From NCBI RefSeq assembly GCF_900445265.1, contig NZ_UFTA01000002.1, positions 1,302,001 to 1,366,000 on the forward strand: a stretch of DNA of 64,000 nt, given 5' to 3'. Made by a program: the position numbers and the translations under genes. Positions 41,917 to 51,592 of this stretch are shown one piece after another (the first letter of the stretch is position 1; each line of letters opens with the position of its first letter). The notes under the pieces were generated by a model. The model searched no databases and was not told the origin of the DNA. It saw only the letters and a list, made by a program, of their open reading frames with translations. The DNA is from Anaerococcus octavius (lineage in GTDB: Bacteria > Bacillota > Clostridia > Tissierellales > Peptoniphilaceae).

Positions 41917-43449
41917 TTATTCCCATTCAATAGTTCCAGGTGGTTTTGATGTAATATCATACACTACTCTACCAACTCCAGCAACTTCGTTTATCATTCT
42001 ACTTGATAGTGTTTGTAGTAGTTCGAATGGTAATTCTGCTGCTTCTACACTCATTGCGTCTGTTGTTTCTACTGCTCTTATTGCAATGACGTTATCATAT
42101 ACTCTGGCATCACCTTTTACACCTACAGTTTTGATAGGGGTCCATACTGTGAAGTATTGCCAGATATCTTCATTTAACCCATGACTTTTTATTTCTTCTC
42201 TAAGTATTGCGTCTGTTTCTCGCACTGTCTCTAGTTTTTCTTCTGTAATATCTCCTATAACTCTTATGGCAAGACCTGGCCCTGGGAATGGTTGACGCCA
42301 TACCATATCATGTGGTACTCCTATGGATTCACCTAGAGCTCTTACTTCGTCTTTGAAAAGATCTCTTAATGGCTCTACTAGGCCTTCGAAGAGCATATCT
42401 TCTGGCAAACCGCCTACGTTGTGGTGAGATTTTATCACGCTTGACTTATCTTTTCCTGATTCTATTACATCTGGATATATTGTTCCTTGAACTAGGTATT
42501 TTGCTTCTCCAAATTCTTTGGCTTCTCTTTCAAATACTTCTACAAAGTGGTTACCAATAATTTTTCTTTTTGTTTCTGGATCATCAACACCTTTTAGTTT
42601 TTCTAAAAATTCGGCACTTGCGTCTACTTTTTTGACTTTAAGTCCTAAATTTTTATAAGTTTCCATAACTTCATCTGCTTCGTTTTTACGTAGTAAACCA
42701 TGATCTACAAAAATACATTGAAGATTATCTCCTATAGCTTTTGATACTATAGTTGCTGCTACAGATGAATCTACTCCGCCTGATAAGGCACATATCATTT
42801 TTTCCCCAGCGTACTTTTCTTTGATTTCTGCTATGATTTTATCTGCAAAGTCATCCATCTTCCATGTTTTTTTTGCATGGCAAATATCTATAACAAAGCT
42901 TTCTAGCATTTCTTTACCGTATTCTGAGTGGACTACTTCTGGGTGAAATTGTACTGCGTAGATATTTTTTTCTTTATTTTCCATACCTGCTACTGGACAG
43001 TTTAATGTCCAAGCAGTTTTCTTAAATCCATCTGCAAGTTTGCTTACTCTATCTCTATGATTCATCCAAATTGTAGATTCTTGTGGTAGGTTTTTAAATA
43101 TTTCACTTTTGTTATCTACTAGTAATGGAGTCTTACCGTATTCTCCATTTTTTGGTGTTTCTATTTCTCCGCCATAGTAGTTATTAATATATTGTAAGCC
43201 ATAGCAAATTCCTAGAATTGGCACTCCTAGTTCAAATATTTTGCTATCTGCTCTTAAAGAATTTTTATCATTTACTGATTGTGGTCCACCTGTAAGGATA
43301 ATTCCAGCTAAATCTTCTAAGTCTAGGCTATCTATATCAACATCGCATGGATGAAGCTCTGCATACACCCCTAGTTCTCGCACTCTTCTTACGATAAGTT
43401 GATCGGTTTGTCCTCCAAAATTTAGGACAATAATTTTGTTTAAACTCAT
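41917..43449 (-). CDS. guaA: GMP synthase (glutamine-hydrolysing)
   Basis: Converts XMP to GMP with glutamine. It has 510 residues from the chosen ATG. The class I amidotransferase part has the nucleophile in GICYGLQYI and His-Glu in AVQFHPEV; the PP-loop is SGGVDSSVA near residue 228; the C-terminus ends KPPGTIEWE. I chose the ATG at 43449 behind GGGAGAGAAG, not one 30 bp upstream. The last codons are the attachment site of the 11-kb element, which supplies an identical protein end. It is last in a long operon and has lost its native downstream terminator. Confidence 0.97.
   Translation of the reverse strand: MSLNKIIVLNFGGQTDQLIVRRVRELGVYAELHPCDVDIDSLDLEDLAGIILTGGPQSVNDKNSLRADSKIFELGVPILGICYGLQYINNYYGGEIETPKNGEYGKTPLLVDNKSEIFKNLPQESTIWMNHRDRVSKLADGFKKTAWTLNCPVAGMENKEKNIYAVQFHPEVVHSEYGKEMLESFVIDICHAKKTWKMDDFADKIIAEIKEKYAGEKMICALSGGVDSSVAATIVSKAIGDNLQCIFVDHGLLRKNEADEVMETYKNLGLKVKKVDASAEFLEKLKGVDDPETKRKIIGNHFVEVFEREAKEFGEAKYLVQGTIYPDVIESGKDKSSVIKSHHNVGGLPEDMLFEGLVEPLRDLFKDEVRALGESIGVPHDMVWRQPFPGPGLAIRVIGDITEEKLETVRETDAILREEIKSHGLNEDIWQYFTVWTPIKTVGVKGDARVYDNVIAIRAVETTDAMSVEAAELPFELLQTLSSRMINEVAGVGRVVYDITSKPPGTIEWE
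41918..41931. repeat. Right attachment core (att) within guaA
   Basis: TATTCCCATTCAAT, overlapping the guaA stop codon and last codons; identical to 30886-30899. Confidence 0.88.
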
Positions 43450-43462
43450 CTTCTCTCCCTTT

Positions 43463-44281
43463 TTATATTTCTTCATCAAATTTGGATTTATAGTATTCTA
43501 CTATTTGTGTGGCTGTTTGCTCTATGGTATTGTTTGTTACGTCTATTACCTTGCAATCTAGGTCTTTATAGACTTCTTTTGCATATTCTAATTCTGTTTG
43601 GATACGATTTTTTCTAAAATATACAGATTCACCTATTAGTCCTAGTTCTTTCGAGCGATCCTGTCTAATATTTACTAGTTTTTCCGGATCAATTATTAAT
43701 CCAATTATCCTATCTGGGTCTACTTCAAAAATTTCTTTTGGAAGTCTAGATTCTGGCACTAGTGGCAAATTGCTTACTTTGTAATTTTTTGTTGCAAGAA
43801 TCATAGTAGTAGGAGTTTTGCTGGTTCTGCTTACTCCTAGTAAAACAATATCTGATTTTAAAAATCCTTTTGGATCTTTACCATCATCGTATTGGATAGC
43901 GAATTCTATGGCCTCAATCCTTCTAAAATAATCTTTAGAAAGAGCACGAGTTAGACCTACTTGCCTAACTGCTTTTTGGCCAGTAACTTTCTCAAAAGTA
44001 TTTATACCTTCTTCTAGGATTGCTAGCACTTCTATATTTCTTTTTTCTGCTTTATTGCAAATGTCATCAGCCAAATCTTTATCAGCCATAGTTGGCACTA
44101 TAACAGAATACTCAGGTACGCTTTCAAAAATCTCATCAATTTCTTCTTTTGTTGTAACATCTGGTCTTCTTTTTATCTTTGTTTTTAGATTAGGAAACTG
44201 GGTTGTAACTGACTTTAGATATGTTTGAGCGGTTTCCCCAGTAGAGTCGCTGATTATAACTATAGTTAATGCTTCATCCAT
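43463..44281 (-). CDS. ppsR: Pyruvate,phosphate dikinase regulatory protein (PDRP/PpsR, DUF299)
   Basis: A bifunctional kinase/phosphorylase of 272 residues that uses ADP to inactivate, and phosphate to reactivate, pyruvate phosphate dikinase or PEP synthase. It opens with IVIISDSTGETAQTY, and the P-loop is LLGVSRTSKTPTTM near residue 150; LPKEIFEVDPDRIIGL follows. It lies between glyS and guaA; the order glyQ-glyS-ppsR is common in Firmicutes. Confidence 0.93.
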   Translation of the reverse strand: MDEALTIVIISDSTGETAQTYLKSVTTQFPNLKTKIKRRPDVTTKEEIDEIFESVPEYSVIVPTMADKDLADDICNKAEKRNIEVLAILEEGINTFEKVTGQKAVRQVGLTRALSKDYFRRIEAIEFAIQYDDGKDPKGFLKSDIVLLGVSRTSKTPTTMILATKNYKVSNLPLVPESRLPKEIFEVDPDRIIGLIIDPEKLVNIRQDRSKELGLIGESVYFRKNRIQTELEYAKEVYKDLDCKVIDVTNNTIEQTATQIVEYYKSKFDEEI

Positions 44282-44290
44282 ACTTTTTCC

Positions 44291-46354
44291 TTATTTTACT
44301 ATTTGATTTATATCAAATACTTTTTTAATTCTTTGTGATAAGTTATTTAGCATTGCTAGTCTATTATTTTTTACCGCTTCATCTTCTACATTTATCATAG
44401 TATTGTCTAAATAATCATTACCCACAATTGCAGTATCTGCTACATTTTTTAATTCTTGTTTATAATCTTCGCTAGATTGGAAAGCTCTATTTTCTATACT
44501 TGTTATTTGCTCATAGAATTTATTTTCTAGTTCGTTTTCTAATAAGTTGCTATCTATTTCAGTCAAATTATTTTCTTTAGCTAGATTATTTATCCTATTA
44601 AAATAGCTTAAGGCATCTTCATTTTCTTCTACGAATTCACTTGTAGCCTTAACTCTTTGATAAATCCTAAGAATATTTGCTTGCTCACTGTTTATTACAG
44701 AATTTACAATATCATATCTAAATTCATCATCAATTAACATATTTTTAAGTCTATCTTTGATAAATTCTATAGTTTTTGCCATAGTTTGATCATAGTCAAA
44801 TGGCAGTTCATTTTCTTCTGTATAAACTATTAATGAGTCGTTTATTAAATCTTTTAGGTCTACGTCAATATTATTTTCTAATATTATATTAATAAGTCCT
44901 AAGGCTTGCCTACGTAAGCCAAATGGATCTTGGCTACCCGTTACATATTTTCCTATAGCATAGAGTCCTACTATAGAATCAATTTTATCAGCAATAGATA
45001 AAACTATACCTGTAATAGTTTTAGGAAGATCTCCACCTGCTGAAGTTGGCATATATTGTTCTTCTATAGCATTGGCTACTCTTTCATTTTCCTTAGAATT
45101 TAGGGCATAAATCTTACCCATAGTTCCTTGAAGTTCTGTAAATTCAATTACCATTTTAGTAACTAAATCTGCTTTTGAAAGATAGGCTGCACGTTTAAGA
45201 TCTTCTTTTATATCCTCGCCTAGGTTTAATTCTTGTTGGTATTTTGCACTTAAATCAACTAATCTTTGAGTTTTTTGATACATAGATCCAAGACCTTCGA
45301 AAAATGTTAGATTTCTTAATTCTTCTACATATTCTTCTAAATCTTTCGCTGTATCAATTTCATAGAAGAACTTTGCATCTTCTAGTCTTGCTACTAAAAC
45401 TTTTTTGTTACCTAAAACTACATTTTCTCCGTGATTATCATCACCATTTCTTACTAATAGAAAATATGGTAGTAAGTTTTCATTCTCATCTAAAACCGGG
45501 AAATATCTTTGGTGGTCTTTCATAGGAGTTATAATAACTTCTTTTGGTAATTCTAAATATTTTGTATCAATATCTCCAGCAAGAACAGTAGGGTATTCCA
45601 CGATATTTATTACTTCATCAAGTAAGTCTTCATCGTGCATATATTCCCCACCTTTTTCCATATTAATTTTATTTAAGCCACGGATAATGGTATCACGACG
45701 GTCTTTGTAAGATAGGATTACATAGTTATCTCTTAGTAATTTTTCATAATTGTCTATTGAATCAATTACAATTTTATCTTCACCAAGAGTTCTGTGACCA
45801 CGAGTTACATTTGAAACTGTAATGCCTTCTGCATCAAATTCTAATATCTTATCATCAAGGATAGAAACAAAGTATCTAATAGGTCTTGCCCAACGGATGG
45901 ATTTACCACCCCAACGCATAGATCTTTTAAAATTTATTGATTTTACTAAATCATATACATTTTCCTTTAAAACTTGGGCAACTGATTTTGATTCTTCTTT
46001 TTTTTCTATATATACATAATCACTGCCATTGTAGTCTTTTATAACTACATCAGAAACTTCAGCCCCTTGACCTTTTAAAAATCCAAGAAGTGGCTTGTTT
46101 GGATTGCCATTTTCATCATAAGCTATGGCAGCACTTGGTCCTTTTACAGAGATAAGTGAATCGGAGTTACTAGCATTTATATTTTCTAAAAATACTGCAA
46201 ATCTTCTAGGTGTCGATTCAACTCTAATCTCATCTACTGTTAGCTTGTTTTCATCAACTAATTTTTGAAATTTTTCTTTTAATTGATTTTTGGTTGCCTG
46301 AATATAATCTGAAGGTATCTCTTCTACACCGATTTCTAATAAGTATCTACTCAT
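44291..46354 (-). CDS. glyS: Glycyl-tRNA synthetase beta subunit
   Basis: The tRNA-binding subunit of the alpha2beta2 bacterial GlyRS, 687 residues. It starts [16 protein letters not shown], the diagnostic N-terminus; [16 protein letters not shown] and the HD-like region with [17 protein letters not shown] follow, then [11 protein letters not shown]. Two adjacent ATGs exist; the second (46354) is better spaced from AAAGGA. It overlaps the glyQ end. Confidence 0.97.
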   Translation of the reverse strand: MSRYLLEIGVEEIPSDYIQATKNQLKEKFQKLVDENKLTVDEIRVESTPRRFAVFLENINASNSDSLISVKGPSAAIAYDENGNPNKPLLGFLKGQGAEVSDVVIKDYNGSDYVYIEKKEESKSVAQVLKENVYDLVKSINFKRSMRWGGKSIRWARPIRYFVSILDDKILEFDAEGITVSNVTRGHRTLGEDKIVIDSIDNYEKLLRDNYVILSYKDRRDTIIRGLNKINMEKGGEYMHDEDLLDEVINIVEYPTVLAGDIDTKYLELPKEVIITPMKDHQRYFPVLDENENLLPYFLLVRNGDDNHGENVVLGNKKVLVARLEDAKFFYEIDTAKDLEEYVEELRNLTFFEGLGSMYQKTQRLVDLSAKYQQELNLGEDIKEDLKRAAYLSKADLVTKMVIEFTELQGTMGKIYALNSKENERVANAIEEQYMPTSAGGDLPKTITGIVLSIADKIDSIVGLYAIGKYVTGSQDPFGLRRQALGLINIILENNIDVDLKDLINDSLIVYTEENELPFDYDQTMAKTIEFIKDRLKNMLIDDEFRYDIVNSVINSEQANILRIYQRVKATSEFVEENEDALSYFNRINNLAKENNLTEIDSNLLENELENKFYEQITSIENRAFQSSEDYKQELKNVADTAIVGNDYLDNTMINVEDEAVKNNRLAMLNNLSQRIKKVFDINQIVK

Positions 46355-47228
46355 CATTATCCTTTCTTAGAAGAGGGTATCCTTGCTCTTCTCTTTTCGC
46401 TAAGTGTTTTTCAGCCACTCTTGAACTTACATCACGTACTCTTTTTATATAATGACTACGTTCTGATACAGAAATCGCACCTTTGGCGTCAAGAGTATTA
46501 AATGCGTGGCTAGTTTTTAAAACATTGTCATAGGCTGGGTAAACTAAGTCTAGGTCAATAAGTCTGTTTGCTTCTTTTTCGTAAACATCAAATAAGCTCA
46601 TTAAAACTTCATTATCAGCATCTTCAAAAGAATATTTTGAGTTTTCATATTCTGCAAGTTTAAATACATCTCCATAAGTCAAATTTTCTGACCATTTGAT
46701 ATCATAAACATTGTCTACATCTTGAAGATACATACAAATTCTTTCAAGACCTATGGTTATTTCTCCACTTTCAATTTCACAGTTTATTCCTCCTACTTGT
46801 TGGAAGTAAGTAAATTGTGTGATTTCCATACCATCAAGCCAAACTTCCCAACCAAGCCCCCATGCTCCAAGAGTTGGTGATTCCCAGTTATCTTCTACAA
46901 AACGAATATCGTGCTCTTTGGGATTTATACCAATTCTTTCCAAGCATTTTAAATATAAATCTTGGATATTATCAGGACTTGGTTTTAATAAAACTTGTAA
47001 CTGGTGGTGTTGGTATAGCCTATTTGGATTTTCTCCGTAACGACCATCTGCTGGACGGCGAGATGGCTCAACATATACAACAGACCATGGTTCTGGCCCC
47101 AAAGCTCTCAAAAAAGTGTGAGGATTCATAGTTCCAGCACCCTTTTCTGTATCATAAGAAAACATTACAGAACATCCCTGTTCTTTCCAGTAATCTTCTA
47201 AAGTTAGTATTAAATCTTCAAAATACAT
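46347..47228 (-). CDS. glyQ: Glycyl-tRNA synthetase alpha subunit
   Basis: The catalytic class II subunit of tetrameric GlyRS, 293 residues. Family segments: [44 protein letters not shown] and [19 protein letters not shown], which carries the glycine pocket. ATG at 47228 follows the recO stop by 1 bp, with AAAGGAATTAGT upstream. Confidence 0.97.
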   Translation of the reverse strand: MYFEDLILTLEDYWKEQGCSVMFSYDTEKGAGTMNPHTFLRALGPEPWSVVYVEPSRRPADGRYGENPNRLYQHHQLQVLLKPSPDNIQDLYLKCLERIGINPKEHDIRFVEDNWESPTLGAWGLGWEVWLDGMEITQFTYFQQVGGINCEIESGEITIGLERICMYLQDVDNVYDIKWSENLTYGDVFKLAEYENSKYSFEDADNEVLMSLFDVYEKEANRLIDLDLVYPAYDNVLKTSHAFNTLDAKGAISVSERSHYIKRVRDVSSRVAEKHLAKREEQGYPLLRKDNDE

Positions 47229-47229
47229 A

Positions 47230-47997
47230 CTAATTCCTTTCATTAGTGTTTTTTAACACCCATTCTATAGATGAAAATCTATTAATCTCTAACTTATCTA
47301 GGGTGTAATCTATGATTAATCTTGTAATTTTACTATAATTTTTAGGTAAAATCAAATATTCTAAATCTTCCGATTTTGTATATAAGAGTGCCTTTAAATA
47401 GGCAAATTCTTCTTTGTTTAGATAAGTTTTATCTTTTATGATATATTTATCCTGCTCACAAATTAAAGAGGACTGACTTTGTGAAAATAAAACTTCATTA
47501 CCACTTACTTTTTTACCGCAAACTCCGCAAGTACTCAAATTAGGTTTAAAACCTGAAAATGAAATGTATTTTAATAAAAATGCCAAAAAAATATTTATTT
47601 GATTACTACTTGCATTTTCAAAAGCTTCAAAAGTATTTTCAACTAATCTATATACAGTTTCTATTTGGATTTGATCGAGTGTTCTTAAAAGCAAATCAGC
47701 AATAGAAGACTTATATAAAATAATATCAAAGCTTTTATTGGATTTTGAGTAAGATTTTATAAGGCTAGCTTCTTTTATACCATAAAAATCTTTACCAGAT
47801 CTGTAAAGGCTATAGGATGCTTTTACAAATCTTTGGGTGACTGATAAATTTTTACTTTTTTTGCCAGTAGCACCCTTGGCAATAATTGAAATCCTACCTA
47901 AATCTTTGGTAAATACTTCTATTATTTTACTTGTTTCTTTGTATTGAAACTCTCTTAGTACAAAGCCTGTTACATCTGAAAGATCATTTGTAGCCAA
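47230..47997 (-). CDS. recO: DNA repair protein RecO
   Basis: RecO loads RecA with RecR in recombinational repair. The OB-fold N-terminus is visible as [18 protein letters not shown]...GRISIIAKG; a zinc site is CGVCGK with a later CEQDK. No ATG gives a reasonable N-terminus; a TTG at 47997 with GGTGG 6 nt upstream gives 255 residues and begins just before the conserved strand. A longer frame opening at 48039 overlaps era by 56 bp and adds unconserved residues. Confidence 0.92.
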   Translation of the reverse strand: MATNDLSDVTGFVLREFQYKETSKIIEVFTKDLGRISIIAKGATGKKSKNLSVTQRFVKASYSLYRSGKDFYGIKEASLIKSYSKSNKSFDIILYKSSIADLLLRTLDQIQIETVYRLVENTFEAFENASSNQINIFLAFLLKYISFSGFKPNLSTCGVCGKKVSGNEVLFSQSQSSLICEQDKYIIKDKTYLNKEEFAYLKALLYTKSEDLEYLILPKNYSKITRLIIDYTLDKLEINRFSSIEWVLKNTNERN

Positions 47998-48865
47998 ACC
48001 TATCCACCAATTTTTCTTTTTTACGCCAGTCTTTTTCAACTTTTACCCAAAGCTTTAAATTGACCTTGCTATCAAGAAATTTTTCTATTTCTTTTCGTGA
48101 GTCCATACCAATTTTTTTGACCATAGAGCCAGCCTTGCCAATTACAATTTCTTTATGAGAATTTTTTTCAACAATGATTGTAGCATCTATATCTATCAAG
48201 TTTTTATTTTCTCTTTGTTTAAAATTGTCTATGCGAACCGCAATACCATGTGGGACTTCTGCACTTAGGTTATTTAAAGCTTTTTCACGTATAATTTCAG
48301 AAACTATAAATCTTTCTGACTTATCGGTTATCATATCTCTATCATAATAGGCTGGACCTTCATCAAGCATTTCTTTAATTCTTTCTATATATTGATCGAT
48401 ATTATCATTTGCTAAAGCTGAAATCCCAATAATATCATCAAACATATCCATATCTTCATATTTTTGCTTGATTTGTTGGTACTCGTATTGATTTAATAAA
48501 TCTATTTTATTTATTAGTAAAATTTTTGGAACGTTTATAACTTTTAGCATTTCAATTATTTTATTATCTAGTCTGCCTATTTCAAGAGAATTATCCACCA
48601 CGAATGTAACAATATCAGATTCTTTTAATGACTCTTCACTAAATTCAAAAAGTTTTTCTTGAAGCTTATTTTGTGGTGTTTGTATGCCTGGTGTGTCGAT
48701 AAATATTATCTGGCTGTCGTTATCATTATATATTATTTGTATTTTATCTCTGGTAGTTTGGGGTTTATTGGAAATAATAGAAATTTTTTCTTTTAAAATC
48801 TTTTCCATTAAAGTTGATTTCCCAACATTAGCCCTGCCAACTACTGATATAAATCCTGATTTCAT
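47984..48865 (-). CDS. era: GTPase Era
   Basis: A ribosome-assembly GTPase that binds 16S rRNA, 293 residues. G1 is GRANVGKST near residue 10, G3 is DTPG, G4 is NKID, and the C-terminal KH domain (about 205-285) has VIGKAGSMVKKIG. Its ATG overlaps the cdd stop (ATGA). Confidence 0.97.
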   Translation of the reverse strand: MKSGFISVVGRANVGKSTLMEKILKEKISIISNKPQTTRDKIQIIYNDNDSQIIFIDTPGIQTPQNKLQEKLFEFSEESLKESDIVTFVVDNSLEIGRLDNKIIEMLKVINVPKILLINKIDLLNQYEYQQIKQKYEDMDMFDDIIGISALANDNIDQYIERIKEMLDEGPAYYDRDMITDKSERFIVSEIIREKALNNLSAEVPHGIAVRIDNFKQRENKNLIDIDATIIVEKNSHKEIVIGKAGSMVKKIGMDSRKEIEKFLDSKVNLKLWVKVEKDWRKKEKLVDRFGYK

Positions 48866-49263
48866 CTATTTTCTAAATCCTTATTTGAAAAACTGTGAGG
48901 TAATAAATCTTCTATAGTAAATATTTGATAGTCATCTATACTGTTTGCTATTATAATCTTGGTTTTATCATCGGCAAATTCTCTTATAAATTGCCTGCAT
49001 ACCCCACAAGGGAAAGTATCATGGCTATCGCCAGTGATTACTATGTATAAAAACTCTCTTTCTCCCTCACTTATTGCAGAGCTCAATGCTGATCGTTCAG
49101 CACAAAGGCTTGGAGAATATGCTGCATTTTCAATATTTACTCCCTTATAAATAGCTCCTGATTTTGTTTTTACTACGCAGGAGACCTTGAAATTTGAATA
49201 AGGAGAATAGGAGTTATTTTTATTTTTTAAAGCTATATCAATTAAATATTCTATCTCATTCAT
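48862..49263 (-). CDS. cdd: Cytidine deaminase
   Basis: Pyrimidine salvage enzyme, 133 residues, the tetrameric short form. The zinc and catalytic residues are in NAAYSPSLCAERSALS (C-x-E) and PCGVCRQFIREF (PCxxC). The ATG overlaps the upstream gene by 4 bp and the stop overlaps era by 4 bp. Confidence 0.97.
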   Translation of the reverse strand: MNEIEYLIDIALKNKNNSYSPYSNFKVSCVVKTKSGAIYKGVNIENAAYSPSLCAERSALSSAISEGEREFLYIVITGDSHDTFPCGVCRQFIREFADDKTKIIIANSIDDYQIFTIEDLLPHSFSNKDLENR

Positions 49264-50105
49264 GAAAATATCCCAAATATGGCCATTGCCATGGACATTC
49301 CAAGTATGGCTCCTCTAATTATTTCTGGTATGGAATGGATATTAGCCTCATATCTACTTTCTGCAACTATTAAAGCCAGTAACAAAAATAGTAACTTTAC
49401 TAAAGGCTCATCACTTAACATAATGCCAATAGTTGCTATACAAAAAGAAAGTGATGTATGACCACTCACAAAGCCACCCTTAAAGGCTGTACCGTGACCT
49501 TCATAAAATACACCTTTTAAAAATATTGTAACTACGATTACTAAGGAAATGGTAGTAACTGTTAAATGCGATGGTTGCCTGGTTATTCTAACAATTACTG
49601 AATTATAAATATCGATAAATTTATCAAAAAATATCAAGTAGGCCACAAAAAGAGCATTCAAGGCTGAAATAAATACAGCCGCTGCAGCCAAGTCTTTACT
49701 AGCTTTAGCAAATGGAGAATACTTGCCCCCACTAGCTAAGTTTACAGCTTGTTCCAAGGATGTATTTAATAACTCAAATCCCAAAACAAAGCAAACTGCA
49801 AATACTAAGGTAATCATTTCTACCCTAGATAAGTTAAAAAACAAGGAAGCTACTAATAGTATTGCTAGAGCTAGCATATGAAACTTCATATTTTTCTCAT
49901 GATTTATTGCCCATACTAAACCTTCATAGGCATAATCAAAGCCTTTTAAAAATTTTTGTCCATAAGAAAGCTCTTCTTTTTCAAAGTTTCGGTCATTTAG
50001 TTTTTTCCTGGCCTTTTCTTTACGTTCTTCCTCTTTTTTCCATTCTTCTAGAATTTCTTTTTTTATTTCTGCTTTGAGGACTTCTTTCTCATTGTTTTCA
50101 GTCAT
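49260..50105 (-). CDS. Undecaprenol/diacylglycerol kinase fused to a PAP2 phosphatase
   Basis: A 281-residue membrane protein with three parts. Residues 1-45 are a charged helix. About 50-160 is a DgkA-type kinase with GFELLNTSLEQAVNL (E-x2-NT-x2-E) and AKDLAAAAV. About 180-281 is a PAP2-like domain with FVSGHTSLSF and SRYEANIHSIPEIIRG. In Gram-positives the kinase phosphorylates undecaprenol and PAP2 enzymes remove phosphate, so the fusion combines opposing lipid-carrier activities. I chose the ATG at 50105, overlapping ybeY by 8 bp. The final PAP2 Asp is Glu here. Confidence 0.9.
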   Translation of the reverse strand: MTENNEKEVLKAEIKKEILEEWKKEEERKEKARKKLNDRNFEKEELSYGQKFLKGFDYAYEGLVWAINHEKNMKFHMLALAILLVASLFFNLSRVEMITLVFAVCFVLGFELLNTSLEQAVNLASGGKYSPFAKASKDLAAAAVFISALNALFVAYLIFFDKFIDIYNSVIVRITRQPSHLTVTTISLVIVVTIFLKGVFYEGHGTAFKGGFVSGHTSLSFCIATIGIMLSDEPLVKLLFLLLALIVAESRYEANIHSIPEIIRGAILGMSMAMAIFGIFS

Positions 50106-50547
50106 TTTTAAAGACTCCAAGTATCTTCATAACTTCTTTTTCGCGAGCTCTCATCTGAGATTTTTCATCATCTTCCATATGGTCATATCCTAGTAAATGA
50201 AGCATAGAATGAGCTGTAAGGTACATTATTTCTCGATCTATGGAATGTCCAAAATCTTTTGCTTGCTCTCTTGCTACATCCATGCATATTACAATATCTC
50301 CAAGCATAGTATCCACACCTTCTATAAAAAAGTCCTCATCCATAGGAAAAGATAGGACATCAGTTGGCCTATCTACATTCCTAAATTCTTTATTAAGCTT
50401 GTGAATCTCATCTTTATTTACAAAAGTAACGGAAACTTCGTAGTCAAAAGACAGTCCTTCTGTTTCTAGGACTGTTTTTACAACGCTTTTTAATTTATCA
50501 TCCATATCAATTTTTTGATCTGTTTGATTTGCTATTATGAGATTCAT
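50098..50547 (-). CDS. ybeY: Endoribonuclease YbeY
   Basis: The rRNA maturation metalloenzyme, 149 residues. The zinc motif is HSMLHLLGYDHMED (HxxxHxxGYDH) near residue 122, and RPTDVLSFPMDE is the other conserved block. It lies between phoH and the lipid kinase fusion, the standard order in Firmicutes. AAGGAACATGT precedes the ATG. Confidence 0.97.
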   Translation of the reverse strand: MNLIIANQTDQKIDMDDKLKSVVKTVLETEGLSFDYEVSVTFVNKDEIHKLNKEFRNVDRPTDVLSFPMDEDFFIEGVDTMLGDIVICMDVAREQAKDFGHSIDREIMYLTAHSMLHLLGYDHMEDDEKSQMRAREKEVMKILGVFKND

Positions 50548-50556
50548 ACATGTTCC

Positions 50557-51549
50557 TTAGTCTTCTTTATTTTTTTCTTTTGCTTTTCTATCAGCTTCTT
50601 TTCTAGCATCTTCTTTATCATATGCATCTATTATTCTTTGAACAAGCGGATGCCTTACTACATCTATTGATGAGAAATTTTGAAATCCTATACCATTAAC
50701 ATTTTTTAAAATACGCTCAGCAGTTTTTAGACCGCTATTTTTGCCACGTGGCAAATCTACTTGAGTTTTATCTCCAGTAATAATAGCCTTTGACCCATAA
50801 CCTAAACGGGTTAGGAACATCTTCATTTGTTCACTTGTTGTATTTTGTGCCTCATCTAGGATTACAAAGGCATTATCTAAAGTACGACCTCTCATATAAG
50901 CTAAAGGAGCTACTTCTATCATTCCTTTTTCTACTAGGCCTTGGTAGGTTTCAAAACCTAATATTTCAAAAAGCCCGTCGTATAAAGGACGCAAATATGG
51001 ATCTACTTTGTCTTGTAAATCGCCCGGTAAAAATCCTAAGCTTTCCCCAGCTTCTACCGCAGGACGAGTTAGGATAATCCTATTTACCTCACCTTGCTTA
51101 AAGGCTCTAACTGCCATAGCAACAGCTAGATAAGTTTTACCTGTACCTGCAGGTCCAATACCAAAAACCACATCATTATTTTTTATCTTTTCAATGTAAG
51201 ATTGTTGACCTAAGGTTTTTGGTTTGATTGGTTTTCCAGTGGCAGCGGTGATTATGGCATCATCTAAAGCTTGTTTTATCACATCTTTATTTTCACGTTC
51301 TAGCATATCTGCGTAGTATTTTATTTTTTGAAATTCAAGGCTGTCGTTTTTATCAATTTCATTTAAAAGTTCAATAATAAGCTCTTTGGCAAACTCTGTA
51401 TTTACTCCTTCGCCGCTCACTTCAAGACCGTCTTCTTTTACTTTTATTTTTGTATTAAAACGTTCTTCTATATATTTTCTATTTTTATCAAAGTTTCCAA
51501 ATAAAATTCTTATATTATTTGGATTTTCAATTTGTATAGTTCTATTAAT
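50557..51549 (-). CDS. phoH: PhoH-family ATPase, probably starting at an AUU codon
   Basis: A PhoH-like P-loop ATPase linked to RNA metabolism with YbeY. Walker A is GPAGTGKTYLA; LTRPAVEAGESLGFLPGD and FVILDEAQNTT follow. A GTG at 51420 would remove the N-terminal domain, yet the frame upstream stays open and reads IQIENPNNIRILFGNFDKN and IEERFNTKIKVKEDGLEVSG, the conserved PhoH N-terminal domain. No ATG, GTG or TTG in that frame precedes it. A GGAGGG site (51556-51561) stands 6 nt before ATT at 51549, so AUU is the likely start, giving 330 residues, close to the usual length. Confidence 0.85.
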   Translation of the reverse strand: MNRTIQIENPNNIRILFGNFDKNRKYIEERFNTKIKVKEDGLEVSGEGVNTEFAKELIIELLNEIDKNDSLEFQKIKYYADMLERENKDVIKQALDDAIITAATGKPIKPKTLGQQSYIEKIKNNDVVFGIGPAGTGKTYLAVAMAVRAFKQGEVNRIILTRPAVEAGESLGFLPGDLQDKVDPYLRPLYDGLFEILGFETYQGLVEKGMIEVAPLAYMRGRTLDNAFVILDEAQNTTSEQMKMFLTRLGYGSKAIITGDKTQVDLPRGKNSGLKTAERILKNVNGIGFQNFSSIDVVRHPLVQRIIDAYDKEDARKEADRKAKEKNKED

Positions 51550-51592
51550 ATCAATCCCTCCGATTGTTTTTTGTGTATTTATTATACCTTTT

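Larger units (their letters stand above)
30886..41931. mobile_element. Integrative mobilizable element (about 11.05 kb) in the 3' end of guaA
   Basis: Direct repeats TATTCCCATTCAAT at 30886-30899 and 41918-41931 bound the region; the right copy is the last codons of guaA. Inside the left end is a tyrosine integrase with a DUF3173 protein, and 22-bp near-identical arm-like repeats lie at 30959 and 41811. The backbone has relaxase pieces and a TcpA-like ATPase as in the Tn916 orf20/orf21 region, but no type IV secretion genes, so it can at best be mobilised by another element. Cargo is merRA, an ISL3 remnant and an orphan specificity subunit. Confidence 0.88.

Noticed and set aside
30886..41931. 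Full self-transmissible ICE of the Tn916 type
   Set aside because: No VirB4, VirB6, cell-wall hydrolase or other secretion genes lie between the att sites, and the relaxase is fragmented.
30886..41931. Prophage
   Set aside because: An integrase alone does not make a phage; no capsid, terminase, portal or lysis genes are present.
47984..48039. RecO starting at 48039 inside era
   Set aside because: The extra residues (KKTGVKKKNWW) are simply the era C-terminus read in another frame; a TTG at 47997 fits better.
51418..51420. GTG start for PhoH
   Set aside because: It would cut off the conserved N-terminal domain encoded upstream, and no good ribosome site precedes it.
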